A stretch of DNA of 64,000 nt from Psychroflexus halocasei (GTDB lineage Bacteria; Bacteroidota; Bacteroidia; Flavobacteriales; Flavobacteriaceae), in NCBI RefSeq assembly GCF_900107595.1, contig NZ_FNQF01000003.1, positions 124,001-188,000 of the forward strand, in the 5' to 3' direction. Positions within the stretch are counted from its first letter, which is position 1. Each line of letters starts with the position of its first letter. Below are positions 50,396-60,032 of the stretch, piece by piece. The position numbers and the translations under genes are program-made. The notes beneath the pieces are model-generated. The model ran no database searches. It saw only the letters and a list, made by a program, of their open reading frames with translations, and was not told the origin of the DNA.

Positions 50396-51430
50396 ATGAA
50401 AAAATCTGGGTTAAGCATATTTGAAAGATTGATTTACATCATCAATATTCTATTCGCAATTTTATTGATATGTGCCTATGTTTTACCATTTATTCCTCCG
50501 AAATTTTCTTCAACACTTTCTATTCTCAATCTAGGACTCCCTCTTCTAATCATTATCAATTTAATATTTATTGTTTTCTGGCTTGTTAAGCTGAAAAAGC
50601 ACATGATTCTTTCAATTATTGCTATTCTTTGCGGCTTTCTTTACTTCGATTCTATTTATAAATTTGGATCAAACACCTTAATGGATGAAGAAGGAAGTTT
50701 AGACATTATGAGTTATAATGTCCGCTTATTTGATAAATATAACTGGACGGGTGAGAAGGAGATCACTTCAAAAATTAAAAAATTTATTGAATTAAAAAAT
50801 CCTGATATCGTCACTTATCAGGATTACTATATCAGTGATACGACAAAATTAGAAGGTTACGAATACAATTATATTGTTCCTTCTAAGAAGAAAGGAAAAC
50901 ATGGACTTGCTATTTTTAGCAAAAAAGAAATCATCAATCGGAAAAATCTAAGATTCGAAAACACAAGTAATAACGGCATTTATGTTGATATTCTTTACGA
51001 CAAAGATACCATCAGGCTTTTTGGAATTCATCTTGAATCTTTAAAAATTGATCCTGATGTACGCGAATTACAAAGTGAAGATCAAAAGAAATTGATTTCA
51101 AGAATTGGAAAATCATTTGTTAAACAGCAATCTCAAGCTGAAATAATAGCTGATGAAATTGCTAATTCTCCGCATCCTGTTATTATTTCTGCAGATCTCA
51201 ACAATTCGCCGGTATCATATGTATCAAAATCAATTATGAGCGACAAGCTACAGGATAACTTCAGTAAAGCCGGCAATGGCTTTGGACGCACTTTTGTTTT
51301 TGATTTTATCCCTATTCGCATCGATGTTATTTTCTCCGATTTACAATTTAAAGTGATTGACTTCCACACTTACGATGTCAAGTATTCTGACCACTACCCG
51401 ATTCAATCTAAGATTAAATTAAAAGATTAA
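50396..51430 (+). CDS. Endonuclease/exonuclease/phosphatase family membrane protein
   Basis: A 344-residue protein. Two or three N-terminal helices (about 10-30, 38-60, 65-80) precede an EEP domain with LDIMSYNVRLFDKYNW, DIVTYQDYYI, LFGIHLESLK, IISADLNNSPVSYV and KYSDHYPIQSKI, which includes the Asn/Asp/His catalytic set. Relatives hydrolyse phosphodiesters of nucleic acids or lipids. It is the fourth gene of the mutL operon. Substrate unknown. Confidence 0.88.
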   Translation: MKKSGLSIFERLIYIINILFAILLICAYVLPFIPPKFSSTLSILNLGLPLLIIINLIFIVFWLVKLKKHMILSIIAILCGFLYFDSIYKFGSNTLMDEEGSLDIMSYNVRLFDKYNWTGEKEITSKIKKFIELKNPDIVTYQDYYISDTTKLEGYEYNYIVPSKKKGKHGLAIFSKKEIINRKNLRFENTSNNGIYVDILYDKDTIRLFGIHLESLKIDPDVRELQSEDQKKLISRIGKSFVKQQSQAEIIADEIANSPHPVIISADLNNSPVSYVSKSIMSDKLQDNFSKAGNGFGRTFVFDFIPIRIDVIFSDLQFKVIDFHTYDVKYSDHYPIQSKIKLKD

Positions 51431-51435
51431 AATAT

Positions 51436-52074
51436 TTATTGTCCTGCAGCAACTTCTGATAAGTAACTTTGCGCTGAAGGTCCTAAATTAAAAAGTAAGT
51501 CTAAAATAGTAAGGTTTTCAATATGTCCGTATTTATCTTGAAAGACTTGATTATACTTTTTAAGTTTATAAAAAGGCTTTCTTTTAGAAACTGCAAAACG
51601 TCTTTCATCAATAATTTGATCATTCCCTTCATAAGACCTGATAAACTCATCAGTCATTTTGAAATCGATTGATAGACCTAAAGCGTCAAGAACGGTTTCT
51701 GTACATTTCACATTAAAGTCATAAAGATAATCTGCTGACTTTTCGTATAAACCTATAAAATCGTCTTCATAAAATTCAAAAAAAGGCGAGGTTCTATAAG
51801 CTGTTTCTATTGATCGCCAATGTAATTGCTGCCACTTAAAATCGTTTTCAATTTTGACATCTTTGTAATGCTGTCGCTTATGCACATCTTTGCGATGTTT
51901 TATCGGAATATTAAGCAATAAGCTTCCATTTGCGCCATAAATATATTGACGTGTTCTATAAGTCTGCTTTTGATAATTATCCAGTTTCTCTAATATAATC
52001 TCGTCTTCTTCATGCAAAGACACATATTGATCAATTGGTCCAAAATAACTTGGATGAAAAATTTTACGAGTCAT
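51436..52074 (-). CDS. WbqC family protein
   Basis: A 212-residue soluble protein. It opens FHPSYFGPIDQYVSLHEEDE, and YRTRQYIYGANGSLLLNIPI, SIETAYRTSPFFEFYEDDF and FNLGPSAQSYL mark the WbqC-like family. WbqC-like genes occur near cell-surface polysaccharide clusters, and the biochemical role is not established. It is last of a six-gene operon starting with parA and begins eight bases after lepB. Confidence 0.85.
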   Translation of the reverse strand: MTRKIFHPSYFGPIDQYVSLHEEDEIILEKLDNYQKQTYRTRQYIYGANGSLLLNIPIKHRKDVHKRQHYKDVKIENDFKWQQLHWRSIETAYRTSPFFEFYEDDFIGLYEKSADYLYDFNVKCTETVLDALGLSIDFKMTDEFIRSYEGNDQIIDERRFAVSKRKPFYKLKKYNQVFQDKYGHIENLTILDLLFNLGPSAQSYLSEVAAGQ

Positions 52075-52082
52075 AATCAGTC

Positions 52083-53657
52083 TTATTTAGATTTTCGACG
52101 TTTAGAAAAATAACGGAAACCAAACCAGAGAACTAATACAATTAAGAAATACTGAAAGTAAGAAACGCGTTCTCCTTCACCAGCAACAGTTGTAAAAAGT
52201 CTTTCCCAACGAATACGTTCGATTAAACCACTTGAATGATTATCTAAACTCATCCAAATAAAAACTGGTTTACCTACAACGTGATTCATTGGTACGTAAC
52301 CCCAGTAACGGCTATCTTCACTATTATGGCGATTATCACCCAACATAAAGTAATAATCTTGTTTAAAAGTATAAGAATCAATTGGGCGACCATTCATCAG
52401 AACCTGATCATCATTAAGACTTAAGTTTTGCTGAACATTCATCTCTGAACCTTCATAAACTTCGATAATTCTTCTGTAAAGTGAAAATGATTCTTTATTT
52501 AAAGCAACTGTTTTTCCTTTTTCAGGAATATAAATCGGTCCAAAATTATCACGATTCCAATCAACTTTCTGGTTGTTAGGAAATATAGAATTAGATTTTT
52601 CACCTTTAGGCTTAATGTAAGGTTTTGTCCATTCTACATTTGGATGGCTCTTTAATTTCTTAAGATTTTTTTCAGTAATTGCAGGAATCATATACTGTCT
52701 ATTCTCTTTATCATACCAAGCCAAACCGTCAGTGATTCCGTAGATTTCAATCAAGCTACGCATATTGAATCCTTGACCCTTACCTTGTACGATATAAGAC
52801 AACTGAGGTTCAGCTCTTTCAGGAAATTCAAGTGGCTGACTGTTAATCATGACTTGCGCATCAACAATTGAAAGCGAATCTCCAGGAACACCTACTGCAC
52901 GCTTAACGTAATTAGATTTTTTATCAATAGGTTTATAATAATGCTTCCCTGACCTATCACCAAACATTCTAATGGTATCAACAGGCCAGTTAAAAACGAC
53001 AATATCATTACGCTCAATATCTTGAAAACCTGGCATCCTCATTTCTGGCAATTGCAAATCTGACCAATATGATTTCACGCCAGTTCCTGGTATTGAATCA
53101 TGCACCATTGGCAAAGCAATTGGCGTTTGTGGTACACGCGCTCCATAATGAAATTTACTGACGAAAAGAAAATCACCAACCAATAAACTTTTTTCTAATG
53201 AAGAAGTCGGTATCGTAAAAGGTTGCATTACATAAGTATGCACTAAAGTGGCTGCAACAATTGCAAAAAGCAATGCGCTAACTGTTTCACCAGCCTTTGT
53301 TTTTGCCTTAATGCTTCTGTTCCCGATAAACTTATCAGTGGTTAAATAGTTGATGTAGTAATTATAAAAACCTAAAGTCACAATCGATAAAATTGTATCA
53401 ACAGTTGAGTTTTTACCAAAACTCCTCGCTGTTTCTACCCAAATAACTGGAAACATAATCAAGTTGATCACAGGAATAAACAACAAGAAAACCCACCACC
53501 AAGGTCGGTTAATTATACGCATCAAAACGATGGCATTGTAAACCGGAATTGCAGCTTCCCAAGCTTGGCGACCTGCTCTTTTATAAAGTTTCCATGTTCC
53601 TAAAAAGTGAATAACTTGAACAGCAAGAATAAGTATAAGGAGTTGTGTAAATGTCAT
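52083..53657 (-). CDS. lepB: Signal peptidase I with N-terminal membrane extension
   Basis: A 524-residue membrane protease. Residues 1-110 hold about three extra transmembrane segments absent from the E. coli enzyme. The catalytic Ser153 lies in PFTIPTSSLEKSLLVGDFLF; Leu replaces the usual Met after the Ser, as often in Bacteroidota. The general-base Lys is in NYVKRAVGVPGDSLSI, and box E is YYFMLGDNRHNSEDSRYWG. It removes signal peptides from secreted proteins. Confidence 0.93.
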   Translation of the reverse strand: MTFTQLLILILAVQVIHFLGTWKLYKRAGRQAWEAAIPVYNAIVLMRIINRPWWWVFLLFIPVINLIMFPVIWVETARSFGKNSTVDTILSIVTLGFYNYYINYLTTDKFIGNRSIKAKTKAGETVSALLFAIVAATLVHTYVMQPFTIPTSSLEKSLLVGDFLFVSKFHYGARVPQTPIALPMVHDSIPGTGVKSYWSDLQLPEMRMPGFQDIERNDIVVFNWPVDTIRMFGDRSGKHYYKPIDKKSNYVKRAVGVPGDSLSIVDAQVMINSQPLEFPERAEPQLSYIVQGKGQGFNMRSLIEIYGITDGLAWYDKENRQYMIPAITEKNLKKLKSHPNVEWTKPYIKPKGEKSNSIFPNNQKVDWNRDNFGPIYIPEKGKTVALNKESFSLYRRIIEVYEGSEMNVQQNLSLNDDQVLMNGRPIDSYTFKQDYYFMLGDNRHNSEDSRYWGYVPMNHVVGKPVFIWMSLDNHSSGLIERIRWERLFTTVAGEGERVSYFQYFLIVLVLWFGFRYFSKRRKSK

Positions 53658-53663
53658 GATAAA

Positions 53664-54377
53664 TTATTTTATTAAATCGTCTAAAACTTGAGCCATTTGA
53701 TAAACTCCTGGTTTTTGTTTGCTTAACCATTCCGCAGCCATCACAGCACCAAGTGCAAAACCTTGACGAGATTTTGCCGAATGCTTGATACTCAATTGGT
53801 CTATTTCTGAAGAAAAAGTTACACAATGATCGCCAAAAACTTCTCCTTCTCGGTAAGCTTTAATCGGTATATTATTTTGAGAATCATCTGGCGGACAAGC
53901 CCAAGATTCATAAGATGTTTCTTTGATAACTTGTTCTGCTAAACTAATTGCAGTTCCGCTTGGCGCATCTTTTTTATGAATATGATGCGTTTCTTCAAGT
54001 TCAGGCTGATAGTTTTCAACTGAACTCATCAACTTTGAAAAATATTTATTAAGCTTAAAAAACAAATTAACGCCAACACTAAAGTTTGATGCATAAAGGA
54101 AATGTCCTGACTTTTCTTTACAGAGTTCAACGACTTTATCATAGTCATCAAGCCAACCTGTCGTTCCTGAAATCACAGGAACTTGTACTGAAATAGCTAA
54201 ACTGATATTTTCAAAAGCAGCACTGGGTTCACTAAAGTCAATAGCAATATCAGCTTTCTTTAATTCTTCTTGATTAGGTTTTATATTGGTTTTCAAAACT
54301 ATTGAATGGCCGCGTTTTTCAGCGATTTTCTCAATATTTTGTCCCATTTTTCCGTAGCCTAAAATTGCTATGTTCAT
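53664..54377 (-). CDS. dapB: 4-hydroxy-tetrahydrodipicolinate reductase
   Basis: A 237-residue NAD(P)H-dependent enzyme of lysine and diaminopimelate synthesis. NIAILGYGKMGQNIEKIAEK is the cofactor loop. SGTTGWLDDYD, YASNFSVGVNLFF, EETHHIHKKDAPSGTAISLA and HSAKSRQGFALGAVMAAEWL are DapB signatures with the catalytic His/Lys. Slightly shorter than the E. coli enzyme, as in Bacteroidota. It lies six bases before lepB. Confidence 0.94.
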   Translation of the reverse strand: MNIAILGYGKMGQNIEKIAEKRGHSIVLKTNIKPNQEELKKADIAIDFSEPSAAFENISLAISVQVPVISGTTGWLDDYDKVVELCKEKSGHFLYASNFSVGVNLFFKLNKYFSKLMSSVENYQPELEETHHIHKKDAPSGTAISLAEQVIKETSYESWACPPDDSQNNIPIKAYREGEVFGDHCVTFSSEIDQLSIKHSAKSRQGFALGAVMAAEWLSKQKPGVYQMAQVLDDLIK

Positions 54378-54378
54378 C

Positions 54379-54960
54379 TTAGTCTAATTTTATGTTCAAG
54401 CTTAAACCATAATCAGGTTTTCCGCTTAAATAGTTTGGTTCAAACTTGGTTTGAATACTCAAATCCCTTGTGATACTAAATTGATTAAGATGCGCATCAA
54501 CATTGGCATCAACAATATTTAAAATATAAAAACCTATGATAAAAAGAAGTGAATATTCTCTATTTTTTCTGAATTGTTTTTGAGCGTCAATTAAGTTTTG
54601 CTTGGTTAACAAACCATTGAACTCATCATCCTCAAAACCAGCAAGCCTTCTTTTGTAAGCATCTCGGTATCTGTTGTACTCTTTATCGTTATGAATGTAG
54701 AAATACGCGCTCGTCCCGATTGCGCCGTAAACGATAGGAACTTTCCAATAACTTCCATTATAAACTTGACCTAATCCTGGAATAACTGCTGAATAGAAAG
54801 CTGCCTTTGCTGGTGCTAGTGCATCAAAAGGATCGGCACGAAAAGACTTTTCTTCAACCTTTAATTTTTCTTCAGTTTTGTTGATTTTTAAATCGCTTTC
54901 TTTCTCTTGAGCGTAAGAAAGACTGCCAAAAAGCAAAATGAGATATAAAAATCTACGCAT
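54379..54960 (-). CDS. DUF5683 domain-containing protein
   Basis: A 193-residue protein with an N-terminal signal peptide (FLYLILLFGSLSYA) and two further hydrophobic stretches, PAKAAFYSAVIPGLGQVYNG and YSLLFIIGFYILNIVDANVD. These match the DUF5683 domain. Proteins of this kind sit between parB and dapB in many flavobacteria. Their function is unknown. It overlaps parB by eight bases and ends one base before dapB. Confidence 0.82.
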   Translation of the reverse strand: MRRFLYLILLFGSLSYAQEKESDLKINKTEEKLKVEEKSFRADPFDALAPAKAAFYSAVIPGLGQVYNGSYWKVPIVYGAIGTSAYFYIHNDKEYNRYRDAYKRRLAGFEDDEFNGLLTKQNLIDAQKQFRKNREYSLLFIIGFYILNIVDANVDAHLNQFSITRDLSIQTKFEPNYLSGKPDYGLSLNIKLD

Positions 54961-55852
54961 CTTTTGAATCTTGTAAAAGTTTTGAAATACGATTAAAATC
55001 TTCTTCTGATGAAAAAGGCAAGATAATTTTACCGTTTCCTTTTTTACTCAACTTCACCTCTACTTTAGCACCAAAATGCTCAGATATTGACTTGACAACT
55101 TTTTGCTTTTGCTCATCGATTTTAGGCTGACGTGATTTTGGTTTTGGTCCTTCATTTAAAGATTTAACCAACTTTTCTGTTTCGCGAACTGAAAGTTTGT
55201 TTTTTAATATTTGCTCATAAATGTCAATCTGTTTTTCAACATCTTGAATATTAATTAATGCACGACCATGTCCCATACTCAGAAAACCGTCTCGCATGCC
55301 TGTTTGAACAATCGGATCTAATTTTAAGAGTCGTAAGTAGTTCGCGATTGTCGATCTATTTTTACCGATGCGTTCACTGAGTTGCTCTTGCGTTAAATCA
55401 ATTTCGTCAATTAATCTTTGGTAAGACAAAGCAATTTCAATCGGATCTAAATCTTGTCTTTGTATATTTTCGACCAGAGCCATCTCCAACGACTCTTGAT
55501 CATTTGCAATGCGGATGTAAGCCGGAATTGTTTCTAAACCAACTATCTTAGAAGCTCTATAACGACGCTCACCCGAAACAAGCTGATATTGATTTCGATT
55601 TACTTTACGCACCGTAATCGGTTGTATAACACCAAGTTCCTTGATTGATGTTGCTAAATCATCAAGTGCGCTTTCGTTAAAACTTGTTCTTGGCTGAAAA
55701 GGATTAACTTCAATACTGCTTAACTCAAGTTCAACAATATTACCAACAACTTTATCGGCATTTTTATCTTCAGCTGAATTTATTTCGTTATCGGGATCAT
55801 TCAGTAATGCTGAGAGACCGCGTCCTAATGCTTTTTTCTTTGTCTTAGCCAT
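54953..55852 (-). CDS. parB: Chromosome partitioning protein ParB
   Basis: A 299-residue DNA-binding CTPase. KALGRGLSALLNDPD, ELSSIEVNPFQPRTSF, GVIQPITVRKV and LVSGERRYRASKIVG form the N-terminal domain. The helix-turn-helix is in LSERIGKNRSTIANYLRLLK, and a C-terminal dimer domain follows. It binds parS sites near the origin. It lies 18 bases after parA. Confidence 0.95.
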   Translation of the reverse strand: MAKTKKKALGRGLSALLNDPDNEINSAEDKNADKVVGNIVELELSSIEVNPFQPRTSFNESALDDLATSIKELGVIQPITVRKVNRNQYQLVSGERRYRASKIVGLETIPAYIRIANDQESLEMALVENIQRQDLDPIEIALSYQRLIDEIDLTQEQLSERIGKNRSTIANYLRLLKLDPIVQTGMRDGFLSMGHGRALINIQDVEKQIDIYEQILKNKLSVRETEKLVKSLNEGPKPKSRQPKIDEQKQKVVKSISEHFGAKVEVKLSKKGNGKIILPFSSEEDFNRISKLLQDSKDA

Positions 55853-55870
55853 AATTACTATTTTCTTCTT

Positions 55871-56629
55871 CTAAGCATTGATTATTTCTTCTGCTAAACT
55901 TAAATAATTATTTGCACCTTTACTGGCTGCATCATATTTAATAATGCTTTCACCATAACTTGGCGCTTCACTTAATCGCACATTTCGCTGAATAATGGTG
56001 TCAAAAACCATATCACTAAAGTGTTTCTTCACTTCCTCAACAACTTGATTTGACAAACGTAAACGCGAATCGTACATGGTTAAAAGCAAACCTTCAATCA
56101 ATAAATCTTTATGGTGAACTTTCTGTACACTTTTAATTGTATTTAAAAGCTTACCCAAACCTTCCAAAGCAAAATACTCGCATTGAATCGGAATAATTAC
56201 GCTATCAGCAGCAGCTAAAGCATTTAAAGTTAATAAACCTAATGATGGTGCACAATCGATTAAAATATAATCGTAATTTTCTTTGGCACCAGCGATAGCT
56301 TGCTTCAACATCAATTCACGATTATCTTGATCAACAAGTTCTAATTCAATCGCAACCAAGTCAATATGAGCTGGTACAATATCTAAATTAGGTGAATCCG
56401 TTTTAATAATGGCGTTTTCTAATTTCTCAGTGTGTTCAAGAATTTGATAGGTACCGATCTCAACAGATTCGATATCGATCCCGAGGCCAGATGATGCATT
56501 CGCTTGCGGGTCAGCATCAATCAACAAAACTTTCTTTTCGAGTACACCCAAAGAAGCCGCTAAATTAACAGCTGTTGTCGTTTTGCCAACACCTCCTTTT
56601 TGATTTGCAATTGCAATTATTTTTCCCAT
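55871..56629 (-). CDS. parA: Chromosome partitioning ATPase ParA (Soj)
   Basis: A 252-residue deviant Walker ATPase. NQKGGVGKTTTAVNLAASLG (Walker A, residues 11-18), LLIDADPQANASSGLGI and YDYILIDCAPSLGLLTLNAL are all intact. With ParB it moves chromosome origins apart. It is the first gene of parA-parB-DUF5683-dapB-lepB-wbqC. No exact TAnnTTTG box was found in the divergent gap (a TATTTTTA variant exists). Confidence 0.96.
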   Translation of the reverse strand: MGKIIAIANQKGGVGKTTTAVNLAASLGVLEKKVLLIDADPQANASSGLGIDIESVEIGTYQILEHTEKLENAIIKTDSPNLDIVPAHIDLVAIELELVDQDNRELMLKQAIAGAKENYDYILIDCAPSLGLLTLNALAAADSVIIPIQCEYFALEGLGKLLNTIKSVQKVHHKDLLIEGLLLTMYDSRLRLSNQVVEEVKKHFSDMVFDTIIQRNVRLSEAPSYGESIIKYDAASKGANNYLSLAEEIINA

Positions 56630-56782
56630 CTACGTAACTGTCGATTTTAAGTTTGTAAAAATACAATTAATTCAAGCATATAAAAACCAAAGTTATTAAC
56701 AGTTTTTTGAACAGTAAATTGCTTTCATAACTCTGTATTAATCTTAAAAAAAGAATGTATTTAACAAGATTAAAAATTTTCC

Positions 56783-56829
56783 AAATTAATCTAAATTAAT
56801 CCTTTAAAATAGAAATGTAGTTATATTTG
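56783..56829 (+). promoter_or_regulatory. TonB-receptor promoter with tandem direct repeat
   Basis: The -7 box TATATTTG lies at 56822-56829. Upstream are two direct copies of AAATTAATC at 56783-56791 and 56793-56801, exactly one helical turn (10 bp) apart. Further TTAATC at 56738-56743 and GATTAA at 56768-56773 complete four copies of the hexamer. No -33 TTG is seen. The repeat looks like an activator binding site. Confidence 0.45.
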
Positions 56830-56842
56830 CTAAAAAACCAAA

Positions 56843-59206
56843 TTGAATATTAAATCACCCTTCTTTTTTATAATATTTAGCATTTTTCAAATTGCTTATT
56901 CTCAAGAAAAGTTTGAAATCTCAGGGCAAATTCTTTCTGACAAAAACGAAGCAATCCCTGGTGCAAACATCACCATTGGCGATTCAGGAACCACCTCAGA
57001 TTTTGAAGGCTATTTCAGAATTAAAATCTCAAAAGGTGAATACACTTTTAAAGTCAGTTATCTCGGTTTTAAAACTTATACACATAACATAAGAATTGAT
57101 CAAAACAAAAATTTCAAAATTCAGTTATCTGAAACTGAAGAAGTCCTGGAAGAAGTTCTCATTACTCAAGATGTTGAAGCGCTAAATACAAAAAGTGCAC
57201 AGATGAGTGTTAACACTTTAAAGGCTGAAAGCATTAAAAAAATTCCAGCTGTTTTTGGTGAGGTTCATGTCATTCGCTCTTTGCTCCAATTACCAGGTGT
57301 ATCAAATGGTGGCGAAGGGACTTCAGGCTTCAATGTCCGTGGCGGAAACAGCGACCAAAACTTAATTCTGGTTGATGATGTTGTCCTTTTCAACGCCTCT
57401 CACCTCTTCGGTTTTTTCTCAGTTTTTAATGCAAATTCTATTGATTATCTCAAATTATACAAAGCTGGGATTCCTGCCAACTTTGGTGGTCGCGTATCAT
57501 CAGTTTTGGATATCAAGCAAAAAAAAGGTTCTCAAAAAGACTTTAAAGGTTCGGCAAGTATTGGTGTTATTTCAAGCCAACTTTTGCTTGAAGGTCCTAT
57601 TAGAAAAGGCAAGTCTTCATTCTTATTTGCAGGTCGAGGAACTTATGCACATTTATTTTTAAAACTAACCGACAATAAAAACTCAGCTTATTTTTATGAC
57701 TTAAACGGAAAGTATTCAACAAAATTAAACCCTAACAACAAACTGAATTTTTCAGTTTACCACGGTAATGATTATGTAACAATCAATGATAGCTTCTCAA
57801 ATACTTATGGCAGCACATTTGCTAATTTGAATTGGAACCATCGTTTCAACCCTAACATCTCAGCAGATATTAATTTTTCATATTCTCTTTATGGTTATTT
57901 AATAGATTTAGATTTAGTTGGGTTTGAATTTAAAAACGACATCAGTAATCTTAACTTAAATGCAAAATTCAATCATCGTATCTCTAATGATTTTAAACTG
58001 AATTATGGCGTCAGCTCAATCAAATACAATATTAATCCTGGTAACATTAAACCAACAAGAACAGATTCAGGAATTAACCCTAATAAAATAGCTGATAAAA
58101 ATGCTTACGAGCACGCTGTCTTTTTGAGTGCTGAACATCAATTGTCCGAAAATTTAAAAGCTGAATATGGCATAAGACTGAATACATTTTGGCGTATGGG
58201 TGAGAAAGAATTTAAGCGCTACGCTAACGACAACCCAATTCTTTATGATGCTGAAAAAGGTATTTATGAGAAAGCTAATCCTTCTGAAGTTGTTGATATT
58301 TCAAAAAGCCATATTCAAAAAGAATTTTACAACTTAGAACCTCGCGCCTCTTTAGCTTATAGCTTTAACGATAATACTTCAATAAAAGCAAGCTTTAATC
58401 GCTTAACACAAAACTTGCACTTGCTTTCTAACACCTCATCTCCAACGCCTTTTGATGTTTGGACGCCAAGCGGAACTTACGTTAAGCCTCAAAAACTGAA
58501 TCAATATTCTTTCGGATATTTTAAAAATTTTGAAAACAGAAAATATAGTTTAGAATCTGAAGTTTTCTTTAAAACTGTCAAGAACAGAATTGATTATGTT
58601 GATGGTGCTAACCTTATTGCAAATGATGCCATTGAGCAAGTCATTTTAAACGGTGAAAGTCGCGCTTACGGTTTAGAATTTCTTTTAAGAAAAAACAAAG
58701 GGCAATTAACAGGTTGGATTGCTTATACGCTTTCAAAATCTGAACAAAAAACGCCAGGCAGAACACCTGCTGAAAGTGGCATTAATAATGGTGAATGGTA
58801 TTTATCAAATTATGATAAAACACATGATATTTCAGTAGTCGCAAGTTATGAAATGAACAAAAAATGGACATTCAACTCAAGTTTTAATTTACAAACTGGT
58901 CGTCCTGTGAGCTTTCCTGTCGGACAGTTTGAATATCAAGATTTAAATATTCCTGTCTATGAAGGTCGAAATCTAAACAGATTGCCTGCTTATCATCGTT
59001 TAGACATTTCTGCAACATTAACACCTGAAAAAGATCTTTCAAAGAATTGGACGTCTTCATGGACGTTTGGCATTTACAATTTATATAATCGTAAAAATGC
59101 TGCTTCTTTAAATTTCGAACAAAACGAAACTACAGGTTTAAATGAAGCCAACAGGTTTTCAATTTTCGGCATCGTTCCTTCTGTGAGTTATCAAATCAAT
59201 TTTTAA
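56843..59206 (+). CDS. TonB-dependent outer-membrane receptor with N-terminal carboxypeptidase-like domain
   Basis: A 787-residue receptor. A signal peptide (about 1-20) is followed by a carboxypeptidase-regulatory-like beta-sandwich (about 22-105) with EAIPGANITIGDSGTTSDFE, and then a plug domain with NVRGGNSDQNLILVDDV. A 22-strand barrel ends PSVSYQINF. It lacks the SusC/RagA signature length, so it is not a SusC homologue. The start is a TTG, which is required because the signal peptide begins there and no ATG is near. A DUF4249 lipoprotein gene follows one base later, a common receptor-lipoprotein pairing. Confidence 0.9.
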   Translation: MNIKSPFFFIIFSIFQIAYSQEKFEISGQILSDKNEAIPGANITIGDSGTTSDFEGYFRIKISKGEYTFKVSYLGFKTYTHNIRIDQNKNFKIQLSETEEVLEEVLITQDVEALNTKSAQMSVNTLKAESIKKIPAVFGEVHVIRSLLQLPGVSNGGEGTSGFNVRGGNSDQNLILVDDVVLFNASHLFGFFSVFNANSIDYLKLYKAGIPANFGGRVSSVLDIKQKKGSQKDFKGSASIGVISSQLLLEGPIRKGKSSFLFAGRGTYAHLFLKLTDNKNSAYFYDLNGKYSTKLNPNNKLNFSVYHGNDYVTINDSFSNTYGSTFANLNWNHRFNPNISADINFSYSLYGYLIDLDLVGFEFKNDISNLNLNAKFNHRISNDFKLNYGVSSIKYNINPGNIKPTRTDSGINPNKIADKNAYEHAVFLSAEHQLSENLKAEYGIRLNTFWRMGEKEFKRYANDNPILYDAEKGIYEKANPSEVVDISKSHIQKEFYNLEPRASLAYSFNDNTSIKASFNRLTQNLHLLSNTSSPTPFDVWTPSGTYVKPQKLNQYSFGYFKNFENRKYSLESEVFFKTVKNRIDYVDGANLIANDAIEQVILNGESRAYGLEFLLRKNKGQLTGWIAYTLSKSEQKTPGRTPAESGINNGEWYLSNYDKTHDISVVASYEMNKKWTFNSSFNLQTGRPVSFPVGQFEYQDLNIPVYEGRNLNRLPAYHRLDISATLTPEKDLSKNWTSSWTFGIYNLYNRKNAASLNFEQNETTGLNEANRFSIFGIVPSVSYQINF

Positions 59207-59207
59207 A

Positions 59208-60032
59208 ATGACAAATACAATTTCTAAATATATCGGTTTAATATTTATCAGTTTATTTTTCACAAGCTGTATTGATACTGTTGATGTTGATCTTGCAACT
59301 GCAAAACCTCGGCTTGTCATTGATGCTGCCATTAAATGGCAAAAAGGAACTGACGGAAGTGAACAACAAATAAAAATTTCAAGAACACGAGGTTTTTATG
59401 AAAATGCTGCTGTACCTGTCACCGATGCTCTGGTTGAAATTACCGATGAAAACAATCAGATTTTTACATTTACAGATGCAGACGAAGACGGTATTTATAT
59501 CACAGACAATTTTCAACCTCAACTAGAAAATGAATATACTCTTTCAGTAAATGTTGATAACAGAAGCTTCAAAGCGACAGAAAAACTGAAGTCAGTTTCA
59601 TCTATTGATTCCATCCAACAAATTAAGGATGGTGGTTTCACTGGAGAAGATATTGAAGTGAAAGTTTATTATAAAGATCCTGCCAATATTGAAAATTTTT
59701 ATTTGTACACTTTTGATGTTGACTATCTGGCCTTTCCAACTTTTTCTATTTTTGATGATGAGTTTAACGATGGAAACACAATTTTTGCTTATTACACAGA
59801 AGAAGATCTTGAGATTGGCGATACACTTAAAATAAGAGCTCACGGAATTTCTGATACATATTATAACTATTTGGAAGTTCTGCTTGACCAAGCCGGTGCT
59901 GCTGGTGGTCCTTTTCAAACACAGCCAGCAACTGTTAGAGGAAACATTGTTGATCAAGACAATCCAGAAGACTATATTTTTGGCTATTTTAGCCTTTCAG
60001 AAACCGATCATCTGAATTACGAAATTAAATGA
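59208..60032 (+). CDS. DUF4249 family lipoprotein, partner of the TonB receptor
   Basis: A 274-residue lipoprotein (lipobox FFTSC, Cys22). DTVDVDLATAKPRLVIDAAI is the typical DUF4249 opening, and ALVEITDENNQIFTFTDADE shows the beta-sandwich repeat. It begins one base after the receptor stop and overlaps murQ by four bases. DUF4249 proteins accompany TonB receptors in Bacteroidota and probably bind substrate on the cell surface. That role is inferred from pairing, not known. Confidence 0.85.
   Translation: MTNTISKYIGLIFISLFFTSCIDTVDVDLATAKPRLVIDAAIKWQKGTDGSEQQIKISRTRGFYENAAVPVTDALVEITDENNQIFTFTDADEDGIYITDNFQPQLENEYTLSVNVDNRSFKATEKLKSVSSIDSIQQIKDGGFTGEDIEVKVYYKDPANIENFYLYTFDVDYLAFPTFSIFDDEFNDGNTIFAYYTEEDLEIGDTLKIRAHGISDTYYNYLEVLLDQAGAAGGPFQTQPATVRGNIVDQDNPEDYIFGYFSLSETDHLNYEIK

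Noticed and set aside
56630-56842. Replication origin or parS site near parAB
   Set aside because: No TTATCCACA boxes and no TGTTTCACGTGAAACA-like sequence were found; CACGTG occurrences elsewhere in the window do not match parS.
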